From positions 1 to 49,262 of the forward strand of contig CAIXXP010000157.1 in the NCBI GenBank assembly GCA_903923465.1: DNA of 49,262 nt, in the 5' to 3' direction. Position numbers and translations under genes: made by a program. The DNA is from an uncultured Sphingomonadales bacterium. Lineage in GTDB: Bacteria > Pseudomonadota > Alphaproteobacteria > Sphingomonadales > Sphingomonadaceae. Below the pieces are notes generated by a model, which saw nothing but the letters and a program-made list of their open reading frames with translations, was not told where the DNA came from and ran no database searches. Shown here piece by piece: positions 8,109-16,168 of this stretch. Positions within the stretch are counted from its first letter, which is position 1. Each line of letters opens with the position of its first letter.

Positions 8109-9380
8109 CTAGTCCAGCCATTCCGGCACACGCTCGGCGGCCAGGATGGTGGCGGGGTCGATCCGCTCGGCCACCACCGCCCAGCGATTGCCGTCCACCA
8201 TCACCTCGGGCACCAGCGCGCGGCTGTTATAGGTGGAGGCCATCGTCGCGCCATAGGCCCCGGCGGTGCGGAACACGGCCAGATCGCCGGGGGCCACCGC
8301 ATCAATCGGGCGGCCCATGGCGAAGGTGTCGGAGCTTTCACAGATCGGGCCGACGATGTTCGCCGTCATCGCCTCGCCAGTGGGCGCAACGGCGAGGAAA
8401 TCGTGCCACGCGTCATACAGCGCCGGGCGGGCCAGATCGTTCATCGCCGCATCGACGATGACGAAGGGGCAGGATACGCCCGGCTTCACGCGGATCACCC
8501 GGGTCAGCAGCACGCCGGAATTGCCGGCAATCACCCGGCCCGGCTCGAACATCAGCGTGGCGCCCCAATCGGCGGTGACGCGGGCGACCATCGCACCATA
8601 TTCGGCGGGGCTGGGGAAGATTTCGCCGGCCTTGTAGGGCACGCCGATGCCGCCACCCAGATCCATATGGGTAACGGCAAGACCCTGCGCCCGGATGGCG
8701 CGCATGAGTTCGCCCATCTTGGTGAAGGCCGCCTCCAGCGGGGCGAGGCTGGCCAGCTGGCTGCCGATGTGCACGGCAAGGCCGCGCATGGCCAGGCCCG
8801 GCCCAGAGCCGGATAGCGCGGCAAGCCGGGCATAGATGCCGTCGGCGCGATCATAGGGCACGCCGAACTTGTTCTCGGCCTTGCCGGTGGAGATCTTGCC
8901 ATGGGTGCCGGCATCGACATCGGGGTTCACCCGAAGGGCTGCCTGCGCCGTCTTGCCCAGCGCGGCGGCGATGGCGGCCAGCTCCACGCCCTCTTCCTCG
9001 CTTTCGAGGTTGAACTGGCCGATGCCCGCCGCCAGCGCGCGGGCCATTTCAGCCCCCGTCTTGCCGACGCCGGAGAACACGATGCCCGATGCCGGCATGC
9101 CGGCGGCCAGCGCCCGCTCCATCTCGCCCACGGAAACGACATCGGCGCCAAAGCCTTCTGCCGCCAGCACCTTCAGCACGGCGAGATTGGGGTTGGCCTT
9201 CACCGCATAGGCCAGGTGTACGCTGGGCAGCGCCGCAAGCCCCTCGCGGAACACGCGGGCATGGCGGGCAAGGGTAGCGCGCGAATAGACATAGGCGGGC
9301 GTACCCACAGCCTCGGCAATGGCGGCCAGCGAGACGTCCTCGGCGTGCAGCACGCCATCACGATAATCAAAATGGTCCAT
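8109..9380 (-). CDS. lysA: Diaminopimelate decarboxylase
   Basis: A 423-residue PLP enzyme that converts meso-diaminopimelate to lysine, the last step of lysine synthesis. The family features are AYAVKANPN with the PLP-binding Lys, HIGSQL, DLGGGIGVPY, EPGRVIAGNSG for phosphate binding, and GPICESSDTFA with the substrate-binding Cys and Glu. The length is normal. The ATG lies 21 bp after the stop of a small lipoprotein gene and follows argH on the same strand, a grouping usual in sphingomonads. Confidence 0.96.
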   Translation of the reverse strand: MDHFDYRDGVLHAEDVSLAAIAEAVGTPAYVYSRATLARHARVFREGLAALPSVHLAYAVKANPNLAVLKVLAAEGFGADVVSVGEMERALAAGMPASGIVFSGVGKTGAEMARALAAGIGQFNLESEEEGVELAAIAAALGKTAQAALRVNPDVDAGTHGKISTGKAENKFGVPYDRADGIYARLAALSGSGPGLAMRGLAVHIGSQLASLAPLEAAFTKMGELMRAIRAQGLAVTHMDLGGGIGVPYKAGEIFPSPAEYGAMVARVTADWGATLMFEPGRVIAGNSGVLLTRVIRVKPGVSCPFVIVDAAMNDLARPALYDAWHDFLAVAPTGEAMTANIVGPICESSDTFAMGRPIDAVAPGDLAVFRTAGAYGATMASTYNSRALVPEVMVDGNRWAVVAERIDPATILAAERVPEWLD

Positions 9381-9401
9381 GGTGGGCCAAAAGGTCCTGT
9401 G

Positions 9402-9659
9402 TTATTCCTTGGGAGGCAGGTTGAACGCATCGTCGGTGCGTTCTTCAGAGCGCTGGTGCAACTCGATGGTCAGCACCGGGCGGGCCGTTGGTGTGTGCGC
9501 CAGCAACTCGGTGGGCGAGGGCTTGTCCACCCGGCCATAGGGGGCGACGGGCAGCGTGCGACCGGCCTTCGGGCGCAGTTCGGTGCGCTCGCCACAAGCG
9601 GCCAGCATCAGCACGGGCAGCGCCAGCAGCACGGTGGTGGCAAGAACATTCCGGGGCAT
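9402..9659 (-). CDS. Small lipoprotein between argH and lysA
   Basis: An 85-residue predicted lipoprotein. The signal peptide ends in the lipobox LMLAAC, so the mature protein begins at Cys22. The mature chain is hydrophilic with Pro and charged residues (TELRPKAGRTLPVAPYGR). The ATG lies four bases after the argH stop. Small lipoproteins in this exact position are common in proteobacteria and some belong to the LptM/YifL group. The sequence is too short for me to assign that function firmly. Confidence 0.75.
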   Translation of the reverse strand: MPRNVLATTVLLALPVLMLAACGERTELRPKAGRTLPVAPYGRVDKPSPTELLAHTPTARPVLTIELHQRSEERTDDAFNLPPKE

Positions 9660-9663
9660 CAGC

Positions 9664-11103
9664 CTACTCCAGGCCCAGCGCGCGGCGCGCGTCGGAGACT
9701 CGTTTCCTTACCTCGTCCGGCGCGGTTCCGCCATGGCTGGCGCGCGAGGCGACCGAGGCCTCCACCGACAGGGCGGCAAACACCCGATCATCGATGCGCG
9801 GATCGATTGCCTGCAACTCGGCAAGGCTCAGCTGATCGAGCGCGACGCCCTTGCCCTCGGCCAGCTTGACCGCCGCGCCGGTGATGTGATGCGCCTCGCG
9901 GAAGGGGATGTTCGCCTGCCGCACCAGCCAGTCCGCCAGATCGGTGGCGGTGGCATAGCCGAGCTCTGCCGCCGCGCGCATGCGCTGGGTGCGGAAGGTG
10001 GCGCCCGCCACCATGCCGGTCATCGCCGCCAGGCACAGGGTCAGCAGGCTGGCCGCCTCGAATACCGGAGGCTTGTCGTCCTGCATGTCCTTCGAATAGG
10101 CCAGCGGCAGCCCCTTCATGGTGATCATCAGGCTGGTCAGGCAACCGATGATCCGCCCGGAATGGCCACGCACCAGTTCCGCCGCATCGGGGTTCTTCTT
10201 CTGCGGCATGATGCTGCTGCCGGTGGAGAGCGAATCGGGCAGCGTAACAAAGCCGAAGGGCTGGCTGGCCCAGATGATGAATTCCTCGGCCAGCCGCGAC
10301 AGGTGCAAGCTGGTTTGGGCGGCCGCCATCAGATAATCGAGGGCGAAATCCCGGTCGCTCACGGAATCGAGGCTGTTGGCGGTGGGCTGGTCGAACCCCA
10401 ACGCGGCGGCCGTGGCAAAGCGGTCGATGGGAAAGCCGGTGCCGGCCAGCGCGGCGGCACCCAGCGGGCACTGGTTGGCCCTCGCCCTCGCATCGGCAAA
10501 GCGCGAGGCATCCCGCGCCGCCATCTCGTAATAGGCCATCAAATGGTGGCCCAGCGTCACCGGCTGCGCGGTTTGCAGATGAGTGAAGCCGGGCATGATG
10601 CTGTCGGCATGCTCGCCGGCGCGGGTCACCAGCGCGCGTTGCAGCGCGGCGATTCCGGCCAGCGCCTCGTCCATCGCGTCGCGCACCCACAGGCGGAAAT
10701 CGGTCGCCACCTGATCGTTGCGGCTGCGCGCGGTGTGCAGGCGCCCGGCCACCGGGCCGATCAGCTCGGCCAGCCGGCTTTCGGTGGTCATATGGATATC
10801 TTCAAGGTCCCAGTTCACCGGCACGCCTTGCGCTTCATATTCAGCGGAGACCTCGTCCAGCCCCGCGGTGATGGTGGCGGCATCCTCGCCCGTCACGATC
10901 CCCTGCGCGCCCAGCATGGCGACATGGGCCTTGCTGGCGGCGATGTCCTGCCGCCACAATGCCTTGTCGAAGGGGATGGAGGCGTTTATCTCGCGCATTA
11001 CGCTAGAGGGGCCCTGGGCAAACCGCCCGCCCCACATCTTGTTGGCCTGTTGACCGCCCCCTGTTTGAGAGGCTCCCGCCTTGATGTCTTCCGCTTCGCT
11101 CAC
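9664..11103 (-). CDS. argH: Argininosuccinate lyase
   Basis: This enzyme splits argininosuccinate into arginine and fumarate. [20 protein letters not shown] is the typical N-terminal block, and [15 protein letters not shown] is the fumarase/lyase signature with the catalytic Ser. [17 protein letters not shown] and [12 protein letters not shown] carry further active-site residues. I chose the GTG at 11103 (479 residues) because AGGA sits eight bases upstream; an ATG at 11037 immediately before WGGRF would give 457 residues and is also possible. With the longer start the gene overlaps the divergent tlpA-like gene by 20 bases. Confidence 0.93.
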   Translation of the reverse strand: MSEAEDIKAGASQTGGGQQANKMWGGRFAQGPSSVMREINASIPFDKALWRQDIAASKAHVAMLGAQGIVTGEDAATITAGLDEVSAEYEAQGVPVNWDLEDIHMTTESRLAELIGPVAGRLHTARSRNDQVATDFRLWVRDAMDEALAGIAALQRALVTRAGEHADSIMPGFTHLQTAQPVTLGHHLMAYYEMAARDASRFADARARANQCPLGAAALAGTGFPIDRFATAAALGFDQPTANSLDSVSDRDFALDYLMAAAQTSLHLSRLAEEFIIWASQPFGFVTLPDSLSTGSSIMPQKKNPDAAELVRGHSGRIIGCLTSLMITMKGLPLAYSKDMQDDKPPVFEAASLLTLCLAAMTGMVAGATFRTQRMRAAAELGYATATDLADWLVRQANIPFREAHHITGAAVKLAEGKGVALDQLSLAELQAIDPRIDDRVFAALSVEASVASRASHGGTAPDEVRKRVSDARRALGLE

Positions 11104-11671
11104 GCGTGTAATCCTGTGCCTGACGGTGATGCTGCCCTTGGCTAGCGGCTGCGATAGGCAAAGCGGCACAACAGCGCAACCGCAGGCCGCCGATTCCGCC
11201 GCAACGCCCACCGGGGCAGCGGCCGAGCCATCCGTCGGCATTGATCGCAGCCACAAGGGCGCCGCCCTGCCCGACCTCACCTTCCAGGATGCGGAAGGCC
11301 GCACGCTGCGTCTGCCCGCGCAGATCGGCCACCCGCTGCTGGTGAACCTGTGGGCGACATGGTGCGCGCCTTGCGTCGCCGAATTGCCGACGCTGGACGC
11401 GCTGGCGGCGCGCAAGGGCGGCGTTCAGGTGATCGCGCTGTCGCAGGACATGGGCGCGGGCGGCACCGTCGCCGCCTTTCTGAAGGGCAAGGGTCTCACC
11501 CATCTGAACCCCTGGCTGGACCCGGACGCCACCGCCTCCGCCCGCTTTGCCGCCGCCAGCCTGCCGATGACGGCGCTGTATGATGCTCAAGGGCACGAGG
11601 TGTGGCGCTGGAACGGCGGCAACGACTGGACCAGCCCCGCCGCCGCCCGCCTGCTGGCGGAGGCCCGCTGA
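11084..11671 (+). CDS. TlpA/ResA-type thioredoxin-fold lipoprotein
   Basis: A 195-residue lipoprotein with signal ending PLASGC and a thioredoxin-fold domain from about residue 55. The redox motif is [15 protein letters not shown] (WCxPC). Such proteins reduce disulfides outside the cytoplasm, often for cytochrome c maturation or copper-centre assembly. It is divergent to argH and convergent with the bufferin operon, whose last gene ends 20 bp away. A link to cysteine-rich bufferins is plausible by location only. The ATG at 11084 is preferred over the TTG at 11081. Confidence 0.88.
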   Translation: MSSASLTRVILCLTVMLPLASGCDRQSGTTAQPQAADSAATPTGAAAEPSVGIDRSHKGAALPDLTFQDAEGRTLRLPAQIGHPLLVNLWATWCAPCVAELPTLDALAARKGGVQVIALSQDMGAGGTVAAFLKGKGLTHLNPWLDPDATASARFAAASLPMTALYDAQGHEVWRWNGGNDWTSPAAARLLAEAR

Positions 11672-11690
11672 ACGCCGCGCTGAACGGACC

Positions 11691-12437
11691 TCAGCCGATC
11701 ACCGCGACCACCAGCCCATCCGCCATCCAGCGTGCCAGCATTTCGCCCGCCAGCCCCACGGCCTCGTCCGGCCCATGCTCGCCGGCGAGATCCTCGCACA
11801 GCTCCGCAAACAGGCGCGGCTCAGCGAGGCCGGGCAAAACCGCCGCCTCCGCCCCGCTTGCCGGGCGAAAGCAGCAGATGAAATCGGCGCGCCAGACGAT
11901 GAATGCGGTGGGTGTCTCGGCAACTACGGCCGCTGGCGGATCGGCCTCATGCGCCAGCGCCGACCAGATGGCGGGGGCATTGCTGGCAAAATGCAGCAGC
12001 CGCGCCGAGGCCACCAGCCGCAATTGGGCGCGGTCCCAATCCAGCTCGGCGAGGTCATTCGGCGACAGCGGCCTGTCGTCGGCGGCCACAAACGCCTCGG
12101 ACAGGTGCCATTCCAGCATGGCTAGCTCTGCCACCTCGGGGTCTGCGGGCCAAGTCGCGCGCAACGTGGCGACAAAACCCTTGGGGTAGGCGTCCAGCGT
12201 AAAACTGCTGGGCGGATGCGCGTCGATATGGCGGGCGGCGGCGGCCTCGAAACCCTCGTCACCCAGCCAGGCATGCGTGTGGGGGAAGGCCTCGGCCAGG
12301 CACGCCATCAAGGACCCGCGATAATTGTTCTGATAAACCGCCAGTCCGCGCGCGTCAGCCAGCGCCGGGGCAATGGCGGTGTCATCGGCCCGGTGAAGCC
12401 AGGCACCGAAGGCGGCTTGCTGTGCGGCAAGGCTCAT
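11691..12437 (-). CDS. DUF2063 (HvfC/BufC-type) partner protein
   Basis: A 248-residue protein with an N-terminal DUF2063 domain (QQAAFGAWLHR, GLAVYQNNYRGSLMACLAEAFPHTHAWLG) followed by a second alpha/beta part. Proteins of this family are partner subunits that help an MNIO (DUF692) enzyme recognise its peptide substrate. Its ATG overlaps the stop of the MNIO gene by four bases (ATGA), which fits a two-subunit enzyme made in equal amounts. It is the last gene of the left arm of the bufferin locus. Confidence 0.88.
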   Translation of the reverse strand: MSLAAQQAAFGAWLHRADDTAIAPALADARGLAVYQNNYRGSLMACLAEAFPHTHAWLGDEGFEAAAARHIDAHPPSSFTLDAYPKGFVATLRATWPADPEVAELAMLEWHLSEAFVAADDRPLSPNDLAELDWDRAQLRLVASARLLHFASNAPAIWSALAHEADPPAAVVAETPTAFIVWRADFICCFRPASGAEAAVLPGLAEPRLFAELCEDLAGEHGPDEAVGLAGEMLARWMADGLVVAVIG

Positions 12438-13285
12438 GCCGGCACCTGCTGGTCGGCGTCGATGGTTTGGGCGAGGGCGCGGGCGACATCCAGCTCCGCC
12501 AGCAACGCGTCCAGCGCGGGAATATTATCGTCGCGCTCGATCATGGCCCAGGCGTGGGGCGCGCGGGCGATGGCCTCGGCAAACAGGCGCCACACGGGGT
12601 CGGGTACCGGCTGGTCGTGGGTGTCCACCAGCATTCCCCGCCCGTCGATCTCGCGGGATGTGTGGCCGGCAAGGTGAATCTGGCGCACCGCCTCGAACGG
12701 GATGGCGGCCAGATAGGCGGCGGGGTCGAATCCGTGGTTCTGCCCGCTGACGTAAATATTGTTCACATCCAGCAGCAGGCCGCAGCCGGTGCGCGCCACC
12801 ATTTCCCGCAGAAATTCCCACTCGCTCATCTCGTCGGCAGCAAAGCTGACATAGCTGGAGGGGTTCTCGATCAACATCTGGCGCCCCAGCGCATTCTGCG
12901 TGGCATCCACCCCCGCGCACACCACCGCCAGCGTTGCGGCCGTATACGGCAGCGGCAGCAAATCATGCGATTGAAAGCCAGCGAACCGCGTCCAGCACAG
13001 ATGATCGGACACGAAAGCCGGCTCGATCTCGTCGACCAGCGACCGCAGGCGGCGCAGATACTCGGCGTCCACCCCATCGGCCGAGCCGACGGACAGCGAC
13101 ACGCCATGCAGCGCCACCGGGTGCCGCTCGCGCACCTGCCGCAGGATATCGCGCGGGCGCCCACCCGCCACCATGAAGTTCTCCGAGATCACCTCGACGA
13201 AATCCACCGGCACATCGCCCGCGAGGAACTCGGCATAATGCGGCTTGCGCAAGCCAAGTCCGAAACGGGGAGCGGGCAGAGGCAT
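12434..13285 (-). CDS. MNIO family (DUF692, BufB-type) peptide-modifying iron enzyme
   Basis: A 283-residue TIM-barrel enzyme of the multinuclear non-heme iron oxidative family. Likely iron ligands are visible in VEVISENF, VALHGVSLSVG, FVSDHLCW, IENPSSY, LLLDVNNIYV, QIHLAGH, DTHD and IERDDNIP. Family members oxidise cysteines of ribosomal peptides to oxazolone or thiooxazole-type groups. The ATG at 13285 is chosen because GGAG lies eight bases before it; an ATG at 13291 is too close to that site. The upstream gene encodes a cysteine-rich secreted precursor, the natural substrate candidate. Confidence 0.93.
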   Translation of the reverse strand: MPLPAPRFGLGLRKPHYAEFLAGDVPVDFVEVISENFMVAGGRPRDILRQVRERHPVALHGVSLSVGSADGVDAEYLRRLRSLVDEIEPAFVSDHLCWTRFAGFQSHDLLPLPYTAATLAVVCAGVDATQNALGRQMLIENPSSYVSFAADEMSEWEFLREMVARTGCGLLLDVNNIYVSGQNHGFDPAAYLAAIPFEAVRQIHLAGHTSREIDGRGMLVDTHDQPVPDPVWRLFAEAIARAPHAWAMIERDDNIPALDALLAELDVARALAQTIDADQQVPA

Positions 13286-13359
13286 GGGCATAACTCCAAA
13301 AATCCGGGCCGCGCGGCAAGGAGGGGGGGAACCGCGCGGCCCGGCAGGCAAGAGGGTGA

Positions 13360-13426
13360 TCAGGCCATGTATCAGGCCATGCGTCAGGCCATGTGTCAGG
13401 CCATGCGTCAGGCCAAATTTCAGGCC
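13360..13426. repeat. Tandem 12-bp repeat at the end of the six-cysteine precursor gene
   Basis: Five full units and a partial sixth of TCAGGCCATGYR (plus strand). The unit that includes the precursor's stop codon is the last one. Read on the minus, coding strand, each unit carries an in-frame TGA, and four units carry ATGGCCTGA, a start-Ala-stop triplet series. The array lies between the precursor and the MNIO gene. Slippage would change copy number without affecting the precursor protein but could alter coupling to the downstream gene. Confidence 0.85.
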
Positions 13427-13683
13427 GGCGCGGTCAGGCTGCCACCGGCGGCGGCGCAGGCCTTGGCGCTTTCCTTCTTGAAGCCCTGACCCTTGCAGCT
13501 GTTCATGCCCTTGCAGTCGTTATGGGCGGTCTTGCAGTCCGAGGTGCCCTTGCAGCTGTTGACGCCATAGCAGGCGACATCCTTGGCCTTGTGGTGGGCA
13601 TAGGCGGGGGCAGAGGCGGTCATCGCAACGGCCGCAAGGGCAGCGGCGGCGGCGAGAGCGGCGGGATTGAACGAGGTCTTCAT
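13420..13683 (-). CDS. Six-cysteine bufferin-type secreted precursor
   Basis: An 87-residue protein. The signal peptide covers about residues 1-29 and ends in ASAPAYA. The mature part holds six cysteines in short Cys-Lys-Gly or Cys-Lys-Thr units: CYGVNSCKGTSDCKTAHND, then CKGMNSCKGQ and a last ACAAAGG. This pattern matches bufferin-type precursors whose cysteines are modified by MNIO enzymes and then bind copper. The ATG at 13683 is supported by GGAG seven bases upstream. It is followed by the MNIO and DUF2063 genes. A matching ECF promoter lies at 13724-13749. Confidence 0.88.
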   Translation of the reverse strand: MKTSFNPAALAAAAALAAVAMTASAPAYAHHKAKDVACYGVNSCKGTSDCKTAHNDCKGMNSCKGQGFKKESAKACAAAGGSLTAPA

Positions 13684-13723
13684 CGGGTTTCTCCAAATGG
13701 CGTTGCCGGGTTGGCATCTGCTA

Positions 13724-13749
13724 TTCGGGAGATGGCGCGGCCCGGTTAC
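13724..13749 (-). promoter_or_regulatory. ECF-type promoter of the six-cysteine precursor operon
   Basis: On the minus strand GTAACC (13744-13749) is followed after exactly 16 bases by CGAA (13724-13727). The -10 element lies about 40 bp before the precursor ATG. The same form occurs before the sigma factor gene and before the DUF2282 precursor gene, which supports recognition by the locus's own sigma factor. GTAACC/CGAA elements of this kind are those described for the Caulobacter SigF regulon. Confidence 0.78.
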
Positions 13750-13793
13750 AGGCAAAATGCGCGCAGGGCGTTTTTATCTCGGCGCCGCCCATT

Positions 13794-14450
13794 CTACCAC
13801 CGCAGCAGGCGCGGCCCCAGCAAGGCGCCCAGCGCGCAGGCCATGCCAATGCCCAGCGTATACCAGGTGAGCACGAAGATCGCCGAAACCTCCGGGCAGT
13901 GCAGGCAATAGAGCATGGCCGCCCAGCCCCCGGCCGCCAGCCCCGCCGTCGCCCCCGCCAGCCGCAGCCGCGTGGGCGCCAGCCGCCGGAACGACCACAA
14001 CAGCCCGGCGAAGATCGGCACCGACAGCACAAACACCAGTGTGGAGCAGACCTTCCAGCTATGCCCGAGCCACATCGCCAGCCACTGGCTGCGGGGCGCC
14101 TGCGCCATCTCGGCGCCGCCGATCATCGCCAGCCCCGCCACCGGCAGCGCCAGCACCCACAGCCAGCGCGGCATGGGCGCATCGGGCCGGGCCATCTGCG
14201 CCGTCGCCATAATGGCGCACAGCCCCAGCGAGGCGGTGTAAAGCCATTTCACCCAGAAAGCCGTGCCCTGCATGGCGATGCCCAGATCGGGGCGAAAGCC
14301 CAGCCCGGCGCCCACCAGCACCAGCGTGATCACCGCGCCCAGCCCCAGCCCCAGGCCCAGCCTGCGGCCCAGCGCATGGCGCCGCACCGGCGCCACGTTT
14401 TGCGCAAGGGAAGCGATGAGGTCGTCGGTGCTGATCGGGGGGCGGTTCAT
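13794..14450 (-). CDS. nrsF: NrsF family (DUF1109) membrane anti-sigma factor
   Basis: A 218-residue inner-membrane protein with six predicted transmembrane segments and a short cytoplasmic N-terminus (MNRPPISTDDLIASLAQNVAPV). NrsF proteins hold an ECF sigma factor at the membrane until metal stress. Cysteines occur in KVCSTLV and in a CxxC-like YCLHCPE near the C-terminal membrane segments; conserved cysteines of the family are thought to sense metal or thiol state. The ATG overlaps the sigma factor stop by four bases. The symbol is given for the family. Confidence 0.9.
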   Translation of the reverse strand: MNRPPISTDDLIASLAQNVAPVRRHALGRRLGLGLGLGAVITLVLVGAGLGFRPDLGIAMQGTAFWVKWLYTASLGLCAIMATAQMARPDAPMPRWLWVLALPVAGLAMIGGAEMAQAPRSQWLAMWLGHSWKVCSTLVFVLSVPIFAGLLWSFRRLAPTRLRLAGATAGLAAGGWAAMLYCLHCPEVSAIFVLTWYTLGIGMACALGALLGPRLLRW

Positions 14451-14986
14451 CGCAGGCTTCCCTTCACCCGCTCCGCCAGGGCCTTCAGCCCGCGGTGCAC
14501 GGAAACCTTCACATCGCTTTCGCCCAGCCCCTCGCGCGCGGCGGCCTCGGCGGTGGAGAGGCCATCGAGCCTCGTCGCGCGGATGGCAGCGGCCTGCTTG
14601 GCGGGAATGGTCTGCAGCAGGCGCGTCACATCGGCCCGCGCATCGGCGGCCTCGGCAAAGCCCTCGGCCTCGAGAATATCCTCCAGCCCCTCGATGGTGC
14701 AGGTGCGCCCGTTCACCCGGAAATGGTCAATCATCTTGTAGCGGGCGATGGCGAACAGCCAGCCCGTGAAGGGGCGCGCCGGATCATACGTGGCGCGGCG
14801 GGTGTGAACGGCAATCAGCACGTCTTGCACGATATCCTCGATCTGGTCGTCCTGTCCGGCCATGCGCCGGCGCAAAAAGGCACGCAGCACCGGCAGCAGG
14901 GCCCGCAGCAGGTCGGCATGGGCGCGGGCGTCTCCGGCGAGCCCCGCGATCATCCATGCCTTCAGCTGTTCCTCGCCAGCGCGCAT
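14447..14986 (-). CDS. ECF sigma factor (SigF-like), regulator of the bufferin locus
   Basis: A 179-residue ECF sigma factor. Region 2 includes DIVQDVLIAVHTRR and PFTGWLFAIARYKMIDHFR. Region 4 includes GLSTAEAAAREGLGESDVKVSVHRGLKAL, the helix-turn-helix that reads the -35 element. The ATG at 14986 is preceded by GGAGG. A longer frame to 15052 would run past its own promoter and is rejected. With the overlapping NrsF-type gene it forms a sigma/anti-sigma pair. The promoter at 15003-15028 matches the two target promoters, implying autoregulation. Confidence 0.92.
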   Translation of the reverse strand: MRAGEEQLKAWMIAGLAGDARAHADLLRALLPVLRAFLRRRMAGQDDQIEDIVQDVLIAVHTRRATYDPARPFTGWLFAIARYKMIDHFRVNGRTCTIEGLEDILEAEGFAEAADARADVTRLLQTIPAKQAAAIRATRLDGLSTAEAAAREGLGESDVKVSVHRGLKALAERVKGSLR

Positions 14987-15002
14987 TGCCCCTCCAGCCC
15001 CA

Positions 15003-15028
15003 TACGGACGTGTGTGCCCGCTGGTTAC
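15003..15028 (-). promoter_or_regulatory. ECF-type autoregulatory promoter of the sigma factor gene
   Basis: On the minus strand GTAACC (15023-15028), a spacer of 16 bases, then CGTA (15003-15006). The inferred transcript would start only about ten bases before the sigma factor ATG, leaving just the ribosome binding site in the leader. The spacing equals that of the other two copies. Confidence 0.7.
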
Positions 15029-15063
15029 ACCACGGCGATGATAAGGGCGCAAAAAATATTTGC

Positions 15064-15089
15064 GTAACCATCGGCATGCCCCCGGCGAA
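15064..15089 (+). promoter_or_regulatory. ECF-type promoter of the DUF2282 precursor operon
   Basis: On the plus strand GTAACC (15064-15069), a spacer of 16 bases, then CGAA (15086-15089). It lies 80 bp before the precursor ATG and is divergent from the sigma factor promoter, with the two -35 elements 35 bp apart. Confidence 0.8.
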
Positions 15090-15169
15090 TAGCAACCGAC
15101 CGGCCAGCCGACAGGGCCATGCCGGGCACACCAAGATCATTTACCACCACCCACTGAAAGGGAATTACC

Positions 15170-15463
15170 ATGACCACCAAAACCAACTCGCTCGCCCCCG
15201 GAATTGTTGGCGCCGCCGTTGCCGCCGCTCTGGCTGCCGCCCTTGCCGGCACCTCCGCGCACGCCGCCGACGGGCCGAAGATGGAAAAGTGCTATGGCGT
15301 CTCCATGGCCCACGCCAATGATTGCAAGGCCGGTGCCGGCACCACCTGCGCCGGCACCTCGCACACCAACTATCAGGGCGATGCCTGGCAGTTCGTGAAG
15401 GCCGGCACCTGCACCACGATCAAGACCCCCAAGGGCAACGGCTCGCTGACGCCGCGCGGCTGA
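15170..15463 (+). CDS. DUF2282 (BufA1-like) bufferin precursor
   Basis: A 97-residue secreted protein of the DUF2282 family. The signal peptide ends at about residue 32 (AGTSAHAA). The mature part contains [36 protein letters not shown] and AGTCTTI, that is four conserved cysteines. Proteins of this family are bufferins: MNIO-modified, exported, copper-sequestering peptides. AAGGGAA lies nine bases before the ATG. It is expressed from its own ECF promoter and is followed by a DoxX gene. No MNIO gene lies on this arm, so the enzyme at 12434-13285 probably serves it too. Confidence 0.92.
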   Translation: MTTKTNSLAPGIVGAAVAAALAAALAGTSAHAADGPKMEKCYGVSMAHANDCKAGAGTTCAGTSHTNYQGDAWQFVKAGTCTTIKTPKGNGSLTPRG

Positions 15464-15485
15464 TTGGCCTTGGCAGATCGGCCAC

Positions 15486-15513
15486 GCCCGGCGGGAGCGC
15501 TTTCCCGCCGGGC
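15486..15513 (+). promoter_or_regulatory. Intercistronic hairpin between the DUF2282 precursor and doxX
   Basis: A perfect 11-bp stem (GCCCGGCGGGA with TCCCGCCGGGC) with a six-base loop. It starts 23 bp after the precursor stop and ends 25 bp before the doxX start. There is no following T-run, so partial termination or 3'-end protection of the precursor mRNA is more likely than full termination. Confidence 0.7.
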
Positions 15514-15537
15514 ACCCGCCCATCGAGGAGAATGCCC

Positions 15538-16005
15538 ATGATTGCCCAGAGCAAAGTCGCCGGACCTGCCGGCACGATCTTCCAGCGCCTCACCGCGCTC
15601 GCCGCCGAACCTGTTGTCGACAGCCTGCTGCTGCTCGTGAACCGGGCAGCCATCGCGGCCATATTCTTCCTTTCGGCCCGCACCAAGGTGAGCGGGCTGT
15701 TCACCATCACCGATGCCACCTTCGAGCTGTTCCGCACCGATTATGCGCTGCCGCTGGTCCCCCCGGTGGCGGCGGCCTGGGCCGCCACGATCACCGAGCA
15801 TGCCGGCTCGATCCTGCTGGCGCTGGGCCTGGGCACACGATTTGCCGCGCTGGCGCTGCTCGGCATGACCATGGTGATCGAGATCTTCGTCTATCCCGAT
15901 GCCTGGCCGACGCATCTCTCGTGGGCCGGGCTGATGCTGCCGCTCATCCTGAAAGGCGGCGGGCGCTTCTCACTCGATGCGCTGATCGGCAAACGCTTCG
16001 TCTGA
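15538..16005 (+). CDS. DoxX family membrane protein (BufD-type)
   Basis: A 155-residue DoxX protein with four predicted membrane helices (VNRAAIAAIFFLSARTKV, TITEHAGSILLALGLG, AALALLGMTMVIEIFVYP and SWAGLMLPLILKGGG). DoxX proteins accompany DUF2282, DUF692 and DUF2063 genes in bufferin operons; their task there is not established but a membrane redox role is usual for the family. The ATG at 15538 is chosen because GAGGAG lies seven bases upstream, whereas the ATG at 15532 is only one base away from it. Confidence 0.9.
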   Translation: MIAQSKVAGPAGTIFQRLTALAAEPVVDSLLLLVNRAAIAAIFFLSARTKVSGLFTITDATFELFRTDYALPLVPPVAAAWAATITEHAGSILLALGLGTRFAALALLGMTMVIEIFVYPDAWPTHLSWAGLMLPLILKGGGRFSLDALIGKRFV

Positions 16006-16042
16006 TTACACACCCCGCGCCCGTGACGCGCGGGCAAACCGG

Positions 16043-16077
16043 GGGCGGGGTGCGGCGCATGCGCACCCCGCCCTTTT
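16043..16077 (+). terminator. Rho-independent terminator of the DUF2282-doxX operon
   Basis: A 12-bp GC-rich stem (GGGCGGGGTGCG with CGCACCCCGCCC) with a seven-base loop, followed by TTTT. It lies 38 bp after the doxX stop. Confidence 0.85.
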
Positions 16078-16168
16078 CCTGTGCGCCGCCGGGATTTTTC
16101 GGGCGGCGATTGTGAGGCCGGCGATAAGCGCCTAGACGAAGTGCCTCGCCAACACACAGGCACCGCGC

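Noticed and set aside
13360..13426. Tandem repeat considered as a CRISPR remnant
   Set aside because: Units are 12 bp and adjacent with no spacers, and no cas genes occur in the window.
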